Of a stretch of DNA of 64,000 nucleotides, positions 32,418 through 40,414 are shown piece by piece; positions within the stretch are counted from its first letter, which is position 1; every line of letters starts with the position of its first letter. The notes beneath the pieces were generated by a model that was given only the letters and a program-made list of their open reading frames with translations, was not told the origin of the DNA and did no database searches. Position numbers and translations under genes: made by a program. The stretch lies in contig NZ_CP126268.1 in assembly GCF_003234795.2 (NCBI RefSeq), forward strand, positions 620,001 through 684,000. Reading direction: 5' to 3'. The DNA is from Curtobacterium sp. MCLR17_032 (lineage in GTDB: Bacteria; Actinomycetota; Actinomycetes; Actinomycetales; Microbacteriaceae).

Positions 32418-33401
32418 TCAGCCGCGATCGCGCGCCATCCCCGCCGCGGTGTTCCGCGCGCCGGTGGCCGCGCCGTGCGGTGACGCGGCGTCGATCCGCG
32501 CGAGGTCGTCCGCCGTCAGCTCGACGTCCAACGCGGCCACGTTCTCCTCGACGCGGGCGGCCTTCGTGGTGCCGGGGATCGGGACGGTACCGGCCCGGAC
32601 CACCCAGGCGAGAGCGAGCTGCGCCGGAGTGATCCCCTTCTCGTCCGCGATGGTGCGGAGCGCCGCCACGATGCGGAGGTTGGCCGCGATCGCGTCGTCG
32701 GAGAACCGCGGCAGGTCGCGTCGGGCGTCACCCACCGGCAGGTCGTCCCTTCGGGTCAGAGTGCCACCGAGGAACCCGCGACCGAGCGGTGAGAACGGGA
32801 CGAAACCGACGCCGAGTTCGCGCGCGGTGTCCAGGACGCCGTTGTGCTCGGCATCACGCTCGAACAGGCTGTACTCCGACTGGATCGCCGTGACGGGGAA
32901 GGTCGCATGTGCCCGGCGGAGGGTGTCGGCTGCGGTCTCGGAGACGCCGAGGTACCGGGCCTTGCCGGCGGTCACGGCTTCGCCCATCGCTCCGACGGTG
33001 TCCTCGATCGGGACGGCCGGGTCGACGCGGTGCAGGTACCAGAGGTCGACGTGGTCGGTGCCCAGGTGCGACAGGGACCGGTCGATCGCTCGTCTGGCGT
33101 GCTCGGGGGAGCCGTCCAGCCCGATCGGGACCCCGTCGTCGGTGAAGTCGGTGGCGAACTTCGAGGCGATGACGGCTCGGTCGCGGTCGGCACCGAGGGC
33201 GCGGCCGAGGAGTTCCTCGTTCGCGAACGGCCCGTAGGCCTCGGCGGTGTCGAACAGCGTGATGCCCAGGTCGAGCGCCCGCCGGATCGTCTCGACCGAC
33301 CCGGTCTCGGTCGCGCCCCCGTAGAAGGCGCTCATCCCCATGCACCCGAGGCCCATCGCCGAGGCGGTCAGGCCCTGCGAGCCCAGTGTCGTCTGTTGCA
33401 C
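32418..33401 (-). CDS. Aldo/keto reductase
   Basis: 327-aa NADPH-dependent AKR of the AKR11-13-like group. Catalytic residues are expected in LFDTAEAYGPFANEELLG (Asp, Tyr), AVIASKFATDF (Lys) and DLWYLHRVDP (His); the cofactor part is SPLGRGFLGG and VPIPGTTKAARVEEN. GTG 33401 follows GAGGAG. Divergent from a MerR regulator over a dyad typical for such pairs, so likely induced by a MerR-sensed aldehyde or xenobiotic. Confidence 0.9.
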   Translation of the reverse strand: MQQTTLGSQGLTASAMGLGCMGMSAFYGGATETGSVETIRRALDLGITLFDTAEAYGPFANEELLGRALGADRDRAVIASKFATDFTDDGVPIGLDGSPEHARRAIDRSLSHLGTDHVDLWYLHRVDPAVPIEDTVGAMGEAVTAGKARYLGVSETAADTLRRAHATFPVTAIQSEYSLFERDAEHNGVLDTARELGVGFVPFSPLGRGFLGGTLTRRDDLPVGDARRDLPRFSDDAIAANLRIVAALRTIADEKGITPAQLALAWVVRAGTVPIPGTTKAARVEENVAALDVELTADDLARIDAASPHGAATGARNTAAGMARDRG

Positions 33402-33454
33402 GGTGTCGTCTCCTCGTCGTGTCGGTGTGTCCGACACGAGCAGAGCCTGGACCC

Positions 33455-33474
33455 TGGTGCGCACACCATGTCAA
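33455..33474 (-). promoter_or_regulatory. MerR-type operator/promoter of the aldo-keto reductase gene
   Basis: On the minus strand TTGACA (33474-33469) is followed at once by the dyad TGGTGTGCGCACCA (33468-33455), with a weak -10 (CAGGCT) about 19-20 bp downstream. A dyad within an over-long spacer is the classic MerR activator arrangement. Confidence 0.5.
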
Positions 33475-33490
33475 GTGGCAGCATCGGGGG

Positions 33491-33880
33491 ATGCTCCTGC
33501 CGACCGTCCCGATCACCGACCCCGTGACGATCAGCGCTGCCGCTGAGCTGCTCGGGATCACCGTCGACACGATCCGGTACTACGAGAAGGAGGGCATCGC
33601 GCCCGCGCCCGATCGTGGGCCGGACGGCTGGCGCCGCTACGACGAGCGCGACCTCGCCTGGCTGGCGGGTGTCGTCATGCTGCGCGGGACCGGGATGAGC
33701 GTGGCCGAGATGCGCGAGTACGCGGCGGCGTACCGCGCGGGCGCCGACGACGAGCAGCGGTTGGCTCTCCTGCGGAGCCACCACGAGACGGTGCTCGCGC
33801 GGCAGGCGGAGGTCCGCCGGCACCTCGACGCCCTCGAGCGGAAGATCGCGGCGTACGAGCAGCAGCTCGACGGCCGGTAG
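33491..33880 (+). CDS. MerR-family transcriptional regulator
   Basis: 129 aa with the MerR HTH TISAAAELLGITVDTIRYYEKEGIAPAPDRGPDGWRRYDERDLAWL and a C-terminal coiled coil for dimerisation (HHETVLARQAEVRRHLDALERKIAAYEQQL). No metal-binding Cys is present, so it probably senses an organic compound. ATG 33491 matches the family start; longer frames run through the operator. Controls the divergent aldo-keto reductase gene, by inference. Confidence 0.9.
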   Translation: MLLPTVPITDPVTISAAAELLGITVDTIRYYEKEGIAPAPDRGPDGWRRYDERDLAWLAGVVMLRGTGMSVAEMREYAAAYRAGADDEQRLALLRSHHETVLARQAEVRRHLDALERKIAAYEQQLDGR

Positions 33881-33913
33881 ACCCGCCACCGGCCGTCGAC
33901 CCAGGGCCGCTGG

Positions 33914-34354
33914 TCAGGCGGCGACGGGCTCCTGCGTGCCGCGACGCCCGCGCGACCGCCGCACCACGACGGCGTCGACCGAGTACCGCCCCGGCCCGGT
34001 GAGCGCGACGGCCAGGGAGCCGGCAGCGAGGACGAGCACGTACTCGAACCCGCCGTCCTGTGAGAAGAACCCGGCGGGCAGGTGCGCCAGTGCTCCGGCC
34101 ACGACCATGTCGACGGCGAGCAGGACGGCGACCACGCGGGTCGCGACGCCGAGCACCAGGAGTGCACCGCCGATCAGCTCGAGCCCGGCGACGAGGGGTG
34201 CGGCGACCTCGGCGAAGGGGACGCCCATGCCGGCGAAGCCCTGGGTGACGCCGGGGATCCCCTGGCTGAACTTCTGGGCACCGTGGGCGATGAAGACGAC
34301 GCCGAGGACGACGCGGAGCACGGTCAGGCCGATGGAGGTCGATGTGGTTCGCAT
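33914..34354 (-). CDS. DoxX-family membrane protein
   Basis: 146 aa with four TM helices and the family signature LRVVLGVVFIAHGAQKF... GIPGVTQGFAGMGVP... LELIGGALLVLGVATR... EYVLVLAAGSLAVALTGPGRYSVDA. Actinobacterial DoxX proteins take part in thiol and redox homeostasis (for example the SodA-DoxX-SseA complex in Mycobacterium). ACGCTA (TAGCGT on the minus strand) lies 7 nt upstream of the ATG, indicating a leaderless transcript. Confidence 0.85.
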   Translation of the reverse strand: MRTTSTSIGLTVLRVVLGVVFIAHGAQKFSQGIPGVTQGFAGMGVPFAEVAAPLVAGLELIGGALLVLGVATRVVAVLLAVDMVVAGALAHLPAGFFSQDGGFEYVLVLAAGSLAVALTGPGRYSVDAVVVRRSRGRRGTQEPVAA

Positions 34355-34434
34355 GCCCACGACGCTAAGTGGTGACGTGTCATCCAACCGGGGCACCGGG
34401 GTGACTACCGGGGGTCTGTCAGGGGGATGCCAGA

Positions 34435-34479
34435 CGGCGGTCCGCAGAACTGCGGACCGCCGTACAGCAACGACTGTTG
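34435..34479 (-). terminator. Double hairpin after the DUF3072 gene
   Basis: CGGCGGTCCGCAG (34435-34447) pairs with CTGCGGACCGCCG (34450-34462) over a 2-nt loop. A second small hairpin GCAAC-N4-GTTGC lies at 34466-34479. They directly follow the leftward DUF3072 stop. Confidence 0.7.
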
Positions 34480-34480
34480 C

Positions 34481-34729
34481 TCAGGAAGAAGCGCCGCGTC
34501 CGGTCTTCTCCTGCAGGCGCTCGATGTGCTCCGACGCCTCGGCCTTGGTGAGGTCGGCCGACAGTTCCTCGCCGGCTTCACGGGCGAGGGTGTCGAGGTA
34601 GCTGCGCTGCGGGCCGGTCATCGGCTCGTCGCCGGTGACCCACTGCTCGGGGTCCTTGCTCGCGGTGGTCGAGGGGTCCGGGCGTTCTCCGCCGAGGGTC
34701 TCCGGCTGGTTCTGGTCTGCATCACTCAT
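34481..34729 (-). CDS. DUF3072 domain protein
   Basis: 82 aa. The acidic N-terminus is unstructured. The conserved core is DEPMTGPQRSYLDTLAREAGEELSADLTKAEASEHIERLQEKTGR, an SAP- or helix-loop-helix-like fold seen in many bacteria. Function unknown; a nucleic-acid role has been supposed for the family. ATG 34729 has TACGGT 7 nt upstream (leaderless). Confidence 0.85.
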   Translation of the reverse strand: MSDADQNQPETLGGERPDPSTTASKDPEQWVTGDEPMTGPQRSYLDTLAREAGEELSADLTKAEASEHIERLQEKTGRGASS

Positions 34730-34831
34730 GCCCCGGACCGTACGCCGCACCCCCGACCAGCGGCGCAGTCCGGCGTCCCCCGCAGGCCGTGAGCGGACAA
34801 TGGGCATCCAGACGCAGCGCCCGGACAGTAC

Positions 34832-35620
34832 TCAGACCGGCGTCGCCGTGTACCGCACCAGGTCGCCGCCGACGTCGCTCGCGGCCACCGGCACGACCCG
34901 GCCACCCCGCTCGATCCAGAGCGTGTTCGCGGGCTCGTCCAGTCGGTCCACCCGGTGCATCGACCCGTTCAGCAGGACCGCCGCGGCGACGAGGACCCGC
35001 CCCGACGCCGGACGCGGGGGCAGCCCCGGGACGTCGTCGGCGTACACCGGGTACTCGCCCGGCGACAGCACGGGGGTGACGGGCGTCGTCACGATCTCCA
35101 CCCCGGACGCTCCGGTCAGGGTGTCGGCCACGCCGGCCGACACGACGACGAGGCGGACCACCTGGTCCATCGGCAACGGCACGTCCGCCTTGGGCGCGTC
35201 CGCGGTGCCGGCCAGTGCACGGAACGCGGGCCGACCGTCGGCGGCGAGGTGGGCCTCCCGGCCGTCGATGCGGACGCGACCGCGCCCGCGGGAGTCGGCG
35301 AAGACGCCCGGCTCGAGTCCGGACCGCCGGGCGTCCAGGAGGCTCACCACGACCCGGTCGGGTCGGTACCAGTCGCGGAGCGTGGCCGGGTCCACCCAGC
35401 CGATGCTCGCGACACCGCGTGCCAGCTCGGCGGAGTCGTCCGCGGCGCGCTCGTCGAGGGCGCCGATCGGGTGCTCGCCGCGCACGGCGACCAGGCCGTC
35501 GTAGCGGCCGTCCGGCGACACGGGCGGCTCGTGGTCGAGCACCTCGACCCGCTTCGACACCTTGCCGCCGTGTCCGTCGAAGGTCGCGAAGGTGCGCAGG
35601 GCCTCGGGAGCGGTCGTCAT
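34832..35620 (-). CDS. Hypothetical protein
   Basis: 262 aa, no signal peptide or TM segment seen. The mixed alpha/beta sequence includes HPIGALDERAADDSAELARGVASIGWVDPATLRDWYRPDRVVVSLLDARR and EPANTLWIERGGRVVPVAASDVGGDLVRY. I recognise no family. The start ATG 35620 has TACGAT 8 nt upstream, the leaderless pattern seen elsewhere here, which supports it as a real gene. It is followed on the same strand by nothing in its operon. Confidence 0.6.
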   Translation of the reverse strand: MTTAPEALRTFATFDGHGGKVSKRVEVLDHEPPVSPDGRYDGLVAVRGEHPIGALDERAADDSAELARGVASIGWVDPATLRDWYRPDRVVVSLLDARRSGLEPGVFADSRGRGRVRIDGREAHLAADGRPAFRALAGTADAPKADVPLPMDQVVRLVVVSAGVADTLTGASGVEIVTTPVTPVLSPGEYPVYADDVPGLPPRPASGRVLVAAAVLLNGSMHRVDRLDEPANTLWIERGGRVVPVAASDVGGDLVRYTATPV

Positions 35621-35647
35621 GGGGTCACATCGTACGACCGGGCACCG

Positions 35648-37894
35648 TCACGCATCGTCATCGTGCGGACGGGGGACCGGCGGGGTGGCTGCGACCAGCG
35701 AGCGGACCTCGCCGGTGCAGAGCGCCGGGTCGACGCCCTCGGCGGGGCCGGCGGGGCGGGTGGCACGACGGGAGGCTGGCGACGGCTGGTGCGCGAGCTT
35801 CTGCGGCTCCAGGCTGTTGCGCTGGGCGGAGCGGATGAGCCGGTCCTCCTCGGCCTCCGAGCGGAAGACGCCGTGCGGGGAGCGCCGGAGCGCCGGCCGG
35901 ACGGGCTCGCCACGGCGGTCCTGGCCCGGGAAGGGTCGGGAGCGCTTGCCGTAGAGCAGTTCGGAGGAGTCGAGCAGCCACGGCACGAGCGCAACCGTGA
36001 CGCCGTGCGTGAGCAGCAGCTTGCGGCGGATCCGACGACCGCGGTGGTTGTGGAGCAGCCCCTCCCACCAGTGGCCGACGATGAAGACCGGCGTGTACAC
36101 GGTGACGACCTCGGAGCCGTGCTCCAGCCGGTGCGCCTTGATGTACTTGATGAGCGGCATCGAGATGTCGCGGTACGGGCTCGGCACCATCGTCAGCGGG
36201 ACCTCGATGCCGTGCTCGGCCCACTGTTCGCGCAATCGGGCGGCGTCGGCGTCGTCGATGGCGACGTGCACGGCCTCGAGTCCGGCGTGCTCGGCGGCGA
36301 TCGCGTAGTCGAGGGCCTTGAGGACGGGCTTCTGCAGCTTGTTGACCAGGACGATCGCGTGGTCACCGGTGGCACCGAACTCGGTCTCGACGTCGGCCTG
36401 GATCTCGTGCGAGACGTCCCGGTAGTAGCGGTTCACGCCGAGCATCAGCACGAACAGCACGGGCATGATCACGAAGACCAACCAGGCGCCGTGCGTGAAC
36501 TTCGTGATCGTGACGATGACGAGCACCACGAAGGTGAAGGTCGCGCCGATCGAGTTGATCGTCAGGCTCCGGAGCACCTGCCCGCGGTTCACCGGCTCGT
36601 CGGCGGTGCCGGCCCGGTCGGCGCGGAGCAGGCTGACCCAGTGCTTGACCATGCCACTCTGCCCGAGCGTGAAGGACACGAAGACGCCGATGATGTAGAG
36701 CTGGATGAGGCTCGTGACGTTCGCCCGGTAGACGATGAGCAGCGCGGCCGCGACGAGCGCGAGCAGGATGACGCCGTTCGAGTAGATCAGGCGGTCGCCG
36801 CGGGTGGACAGGGCCTTCGGGGCGTACGAGTCGCGGGCCAGGATCGAGCCGAGCAGCGGGAACCCGTTGAACGCGGTGTTCGCCGCCAGGAGCAGCACCG
36901 CCGCGGTCGTCGCCTGGATGACGAAGAACAGCACCGAGTTGTTGCCGAACGTCGCCGCCGCGATCTGGGCGATCAGGGAGCGCTGCGGCGTGGTGCTGCA
37001 GTTCGCGAAGCCCTGCAGGTCACAGGCGCTCTCGGCGTAGTGCACGCGCGACACCAGGGCCAGCGTGATGAGGCCGATGAACAGCACGATCGCGATGCCG
37101 CCCATGAGCACGAGGGTCTGCTGGGCGTTCTTGATCTTCGGGCGACGGAACGCCTGCACGCCGTTCGCGATCGCCTCGACGCCGGTCAGCGCGGAACAGC
37201 CGGACGCGAAGGCACGGAGCAGCAGCAGGATGAAGGCCGCCTGGGTGGTGTGCTCGACGTTCTGCACCGTGTACGCAGCGGACTCGGCGACGGGGGCGTC
37301 GCCCGCGGCGACCCGGACCAGGCCGGTGACGACCATCACGAAGACGCTCGCGACGAACAGGTAGGTGGGGACCGCGAAGGCCTTGCTCGACTCGCGGACA
37401 CCGCGGAGGTTCGCGGCCGCCAGCAGCACGACGAACAGGATCGCGAGCTCGACGCGGAACTCGTTGAGCATCGGCAGCGCCGAGATGATGTTGTCCACGC
37501 CCGAGGCCACCGACACGGCGACCGTCATGACGTAGTCGACGAGCAGGGCACTGGCCACGACCAGGCCGGCCCGTTCGCCGAGGTTCCGGTGCGCGACCTC
37601 GTAGTCGCCGCCGCCGGACGGGTACGCCTTGATGAGCTGCCGGTAGGACGCGACGACCACGACGAGCAGCAGGACGACCATCGCCGCCACCCACGGGGCG
37701 AACGTCAGGAACGCCATCCCGCCGAGCAGCAGGATCATCAGCAGTTCCTGCGGCGCGTACGCCACAGAGGACAGCGGGTCACTCGCGAAGATCGGCAGGG
37801 CCAGGTGCTTCGGGAGGAGCTGTCCCTCGAGTTTCTCCGAGGGGAGTGGGTCGCCGATCAGTCGGGCTTTCAACGACCGGGTCTCGTTGGTCAC
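35648..37894 (-). CDS. APC-superfamily permease, KimA-like K+ importer
   Basis: 748 aa. The first half matches the KimA/YdaO type: KHLALPIFASDPLSSVAYAPQELL, SYRQLIKAYPSGGGDYEVAHRNLG, LLVDYVMTVAVSVASGVDNI, RAFASGCSALTGVEAIANGVQAF and AANTAFNGFPLLGSILARD, with 12 TM helices. A cytosolic USP-like domain follows (DHAIVLVNKLQKPVLKALDYA... VHVAIDDADAARL... PVFIVGHWWEGLLHNHRGRRIRR). KimA imports K+ and in Firmicutes is inhibited by c-di-AMP. An extra basic C-terminal tail of about 100 residues ends HDDDA. Substrate assignment is by family only. Confidence 0.8.
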   Translation of the reverse strand: MTNETRSLKARLIGDPLPSEKLEGQLLPKHLALPIFASDPLSSVAYAPQELLMILLLGGMAFLTFAPWVAAMVVLLLVVVVASYRQLIKAYPSGGGDYEVAHRNLGERAGLVVASALLVDYVMTVAVSVASGVDNIISALPMLNEFRVELAILFVVLLAAANLRGVRESSKAFAVPTYLFVASVFVMVVTGLVRVAAGDAPVAESAAYTVQNVEHTTQAAFILLLLRAFASGCSALTGVEAIANGVQAFRRPKIKNAQQTLVLMGGIAIVLFIGLITLALVSRVHYAESACDLQGFANCSTTPQRSLIAQIAAATFGNNSVLFFVIQATTAAVLLLAANTAFNGFPLLGSILARDSYAPKALSTRGDRLIYSNGVILLALVAAALLIVYRANVTSLIQLYIIGVFVSFTLGQSGMVKHWVSLLRADRAGTADEPVNRGQVLRSLTINSIGATFTFVVLVIVTITKFTHGAWLVFVIMPVLFVLMLGVNRYYRDVSHEIQADVETEFGATGDHAIVLVNKLQKPVLKALDYAIAAEHAGLEAVHVAIDDADAARLREQWAEHGIEVPLTMVPSPYRDISMPLIKYIKAHRLEHGSEVVTVYTPVFIVGHWWEGLLHNHRGRRIRRKLLLTHGVTVALVPWLLDSSELLYGKRSRPFPGQDRRGEPVRPALRRSPHGVFRSEAEEDRLIRSAQRNSLEPQKLAHQPSPASRRATRPAGPAEGVDPALCTGEVRSLVAATPPVPRPHDDDA

Positions 37895-37977
37895 GAGCGA
37901 CGAACTTACTCAATCGGTGGGCGAACGCAACACCGCGAGCCCGAACGGTATTCCGCCGTGACCGAACGGGATTCGAC

Positions 37978-38019
37978 GAACCCCTCCGATCCGCGATGCG
38001 GCGCGGATCGGAGGGGTTC
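37978..38019 (-). terminator. Hairpin terminating the DUF4097-padR operon
   Basis: GAACCCCTCCGATCCGCG (37978-37995) pairs perfectly over 18 bp with 38002-38019, with a 6-nt loop. It lies between the padR stop (38113) and the APC permease start (37894), so it insulates the permease from the upstream leftward operon. Confidence 0.8.
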
Positions 38020-38112
38020 GGGGTGCTGTTCCTGAAGGAACGGACAGGGTGAGCCGACGCACCGGCTCCAGCCTGGAGGCGCGGCTCGCGACCGCCCCGT
38101 CGGCGCGGCCCG

Positions 38113-38709
38113 TCAGAGGGACTTGCGCAGTGCCTCCAGACCGTCCCGCAGGCGCTGGACGGCCGCGTCGTCGAGCGTGCCACGAGCGGCACGGCGGCGG
38201 AGGTCGGCACGGAGTTGCTGCCGGAACACGGCGACGGCCATCTCGGCGTCGCGGAGGGACCGGACACCCGCTGCCGGCACCGCGGTCGGACCGGCGTCGG
38301 TGGACCCACCGGACCCACCGGACCCGCCGGGCTCGGCGGCTGCCGCCAGGTCGGCACGGAGCGACTTCATCGCGGCACCGACCGAGGCGCGGACGCCGTC
38401 GGCCAGGGACTTGACGCTGTCGGTGACGCCGTTCTCGAGCTGGGCGACCTCGTCCGCACGGGCGTCGAGTTCGGCCCGGCCGGCGTCGGTGATGGCGTAG
38501 ACGGTCTTGCGGCCGTCGGACGTGCCGGTGATCAGGCCGTCCTCCTCCAGCTTCGCCAGGCGCGGGTAGACGGTGCCGGCGCTCGGGACGTAGGTGCCGC
38601 CGAAGCGGTCGCCGAGGGCGGTGATGACCTCGTACCCGTGCATCGGGTGGTCGGCCAGCAGGACCAGCAGGTAGAGGCGCAGGTGGCCGTGCGCGAAGAC
38701 CGGGCTCAT
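38113..38709 (-). CDS. PadR-family transcriptional regulator
   Basis: 198 aa. The winged helix LRLYLLVLLADHPMHGYEVITALGDRFGGTYVPSAGTVYPRLAKLEEDGLI... KTVYAITDAGRAELDAR is followed by a charged helical C-terminus with a PGGSGGSGGSTDAG linker. Its ATG overlaps the stop of the upstream DUF4097 gene (ATGA). A 43-bp imperfect palindrome in front of the operon is its likely binding site, giving autorepression. Confidence 0.9.
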   Translation of the reverse strand: MSPVFAHGHLRLYLLVLLADHPMHGYEVITALGDRFGGTYVPSAGTVYPRLAKLEEDGLITGTSDGRKTVYAITDAGRAELDARADEVAQLENGVTDSVKSLADGVRASVGAAMKSLRADLAAAAEPGGSGGSGGSTDAGPTAVPAAGVRSLRDAEMAVAVFRQQLRADLRRRAARGTLDDAAVQRLRDGLEALRKSL

Positions 38710-39611
38710 GCGACGGTCCCGCCCTGCTCGTCGAAGGACGGCGCGGTCGGTGCCGCCGGGGCGGGCGGTGCGTCGGGCGTCGTCGGGGCCGTCGGTGCAG
38801 CGGGTGTGCTCGGCGCGTGGCCGTGCACGATCGCGACGTCGCCGGAGACCGAGTTGATGCGGACGTCGACGTAGGACCCGGAGAGCTCACCGTCGGTCCG
38901 CGTGTACGACCCACGGGTGCCGCGGATCTCGGCGTCGTCGAACTGCAGACGGCCGGTCGCGGTGGTGATCGTGCTCGTGTAGGGCGTGCCGTGCTCGAGG
39001 CGGACGTCGACCGAGCCGGACACCGTGTTCACCTTCACCTGGTCCGGGGAGCCGTGCAGGTCGAGGACGACCGCCGAGGACACCCCGTCCGCGGTGAAGC
39101 GGCGGATCTCACCGGTGGCGACGACGTCTCCGGAGACGGTCCGGAGCGCGACGGCGCCGACCTGGTCGCGGAGGGTGGTGGTGCCGGAGACCGCGTTGAC
39201 GACGACGTCGCCGATCACGCCGTCGAGGACGACGTCACCGGAGACACTGTTGAGCGTGGCGCCCCGCTCGGTGCCGGAGAGCAGCACGCCGGCGGAGACG
39301 ACGCCGATGGTCACGGTGACGTCGCGCGGGACCAGGATGCTGACGTCGGCACGGGCGCCGCCGCCGCGGAAGGACTTGAGGAACCCGAGGACGTCGTCCC
39401 AGCGCATCTGCGGGTGGTCGACGGTGAGGGTGTCGCCCTCGATCTCGACCTTGATGGGCTTGCCGGAGACCTGGTGGATCTCCACGCGGGCGGTCGGCTC
39501 GTCGTGCGTGACGACGTCCACCTGTCCGCCGACCAGGCCGATCCGCAGTGCGCGGACGATCCCGGTGTCGATGACCTTCGGCTCGTCGACGAGCCACTTC
39601 TCCTGTGCCAT
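38706..39611 (-). CDS. DUF4097 family beta-helix-like protein
   Basis: 301 aa built of repeated short beta strands (GTERGATLNSVSGDVVLDGVIGDVVVNAVSGTTTLRDQVG... ALRTVSGDVVATGEIRR), the LiaG/DUF4097 adhesin-like pattern. The C-terminus is a low-complexity Pro/Ala/Thr tail. No TM or signal peptide at the N-terminus (AQEKWLVDEPKVIDTG), so probably cytoplasmic or membrane-associated. First gene of a two-gene operon with PadR; such pairs often respond to envelope stress. Confidence 0.85.
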   Translation of the reverse strand: MAQEKWLVDEPKVIDTGIVRALRIGLVGGQVDVVTHDEPTARVEIHQVSGKPIKVEIEGDTLTVDHPQMRWDDVLGFLKSFRGGGARADVSILVPRDVTVTIGVVSAGVLLSGTERGATLNSVSGDVVLDGVIGDVVVNAVSGTTTLRDQVGAVALRTVSGDVVATGEIRRFTADGVSSAVVLDLHGSPDQVKVNTVSGSVDVRLEHGTPYTSTITTATGRLQFDDAEIRGTRGSYTRTDGELSGSYVDVRINSVSGDVAIVHGHAPSTPAAPTAPTTPDAPPAPAAPTAPSFDEQGGTVA

Positions 39612-39627
39612 GACGTCTCCCTGTCCA

Positions 39628-39670
39628 GACGCGATGTGTCGCGTTCTGCTTCGACACGATACATCGCGTC
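39628..39670. promoter_or_regulatory. Operator in front of the DUF4097-padR operon
   Basis: A 43-bp dyad whose arms read GACGCGATGT-G/A-TCG. The spacing ATGT...ACAT resembles known PadR sites. It ends 17 bp before the DUF4097 start, overlapping the expected promoter. Confidence 0.6.
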
Positions 39671-39688
39671 TCCACGGCACGGCCAGGG

Positions 39689-40354
39689 TCAGAGCCGGAT
39701 GCTCGGCGCAGGGTCAGGAACCGGCGTGGCGGGGGTGGGACGGGCCTCCCGGACCGGACTCCACGGGAACCGGCGGAAGTGGCGCATCAGCGGCTGGACC
39801 ATCGGGCCGATGGCGAAGGCGGCGACCACCGTGCCGACCCCGACGTCGCCGCCGAGCAGCCAGCCGACGACGACGACCGTGACCTCGACGCTCGTCCGCG
39901 CCACCCACAGCGGCCAGCCGAGGCGCTCGTGCAGCCCGACCATCAGGCCGTCGCGGGCGCCCGTGCCGAAGCCGGCGCCGATGTAGCAGGCCGTGGCGAC
40001 CGCGAGCAGGACCAGACTGCCGACGAAGAGCAGGACGCGGCCGACCAGGGTGCCCGGCTCCGGGACCAGCCAGAGCACCAGGTCGGCGGCCGGCCCGATC
40101 GCCAGCGCGTTGCAGAGCGTCCCGATGCCCGGCTTCTGGCGCAGTGGGATCCAGAACAGCAGGATCACCAGGCTCGACACCGTCGTGATGACGCCGAACG
40201 ACCACGGCAGGACGTTCTCGAGGCCCTGCGTCAGGACCGTCCACGACGAGACGCCCACGACCGCGCGGACCTGCAGTGCCACCGAGGCGCCGTAGAGGAA
40301 GAGGCCGACGGCGAGTTGCACGAAGCGCAAGGTCAGGGCGGTGGAGCGGGGCAT
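39689..40354 (-). CDS. YczE-like integral membrane protein
   Basis: 221 aa with five to six TM helices (FVQLAVGLFLYGASVALQV... SFGVITTVSSLVILLFWIPL... IGAGFGTGARDGLMVGLHERLGW... VVVVGWLLGGDVGVGTVVAAFAIGP), matching the YczE/YitT-like family. Its divergent neighbour is a MocR-type regulator, the standard partner of YczE proteins. They share 60 bp with a CCAAT-type dyad. The transported compound is unknown. The tail SPVREARPT carries a CGGGCCTCCC motif. Confidence 0.8.
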   Translation of the reverse strand: MPRSTALTLRFVQLAVGLFLYGASVALQVRAVVGVSSWTVLTQGLENVLPWSFGVITTVSSLVILLFWIPLRQKPGIGTLCNALAIGPAADLVLWLVPEPGTLVGRVLLFVGSLVLLAVATACYIGAGFGTGARDGLMVGLHERLGWPLWVARTSVEVTVVVVGWLLGGDVGVGTVVAAFAIGPMVQPLMRHFRRFPWSPVREARPTPATPVPDPAPSIRL

Positions 40355-40371
40355 GGCTCGATGTTCGCGTA

Positions 40372-40398
40372 GATTGGCCTGCTGTGCGAGAGCCAATC
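40372..40398. promoter_or_regulatory. Dyad between MocR and YczE genes
   Basis: GATTGGC-N13-GCCAATC. It lies between the divergent starts (40354 and 40415) and just upstream of the MocR -10 TACCGT (40403-40408). A MocR binding site is the natural inference. Confidence 0.55.
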
Positions 40399-40414
40399 CG
40401 GCTACCGTGGACCC

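Noticed and set aside
34955..38035. 1026-codon rightward frame antisense to the KimA-like gene
   Set aside because: Low-complexity Asp/Glu/Arg/His composition typical of antisense frames; the opposite strand is a well-conserved transporter.
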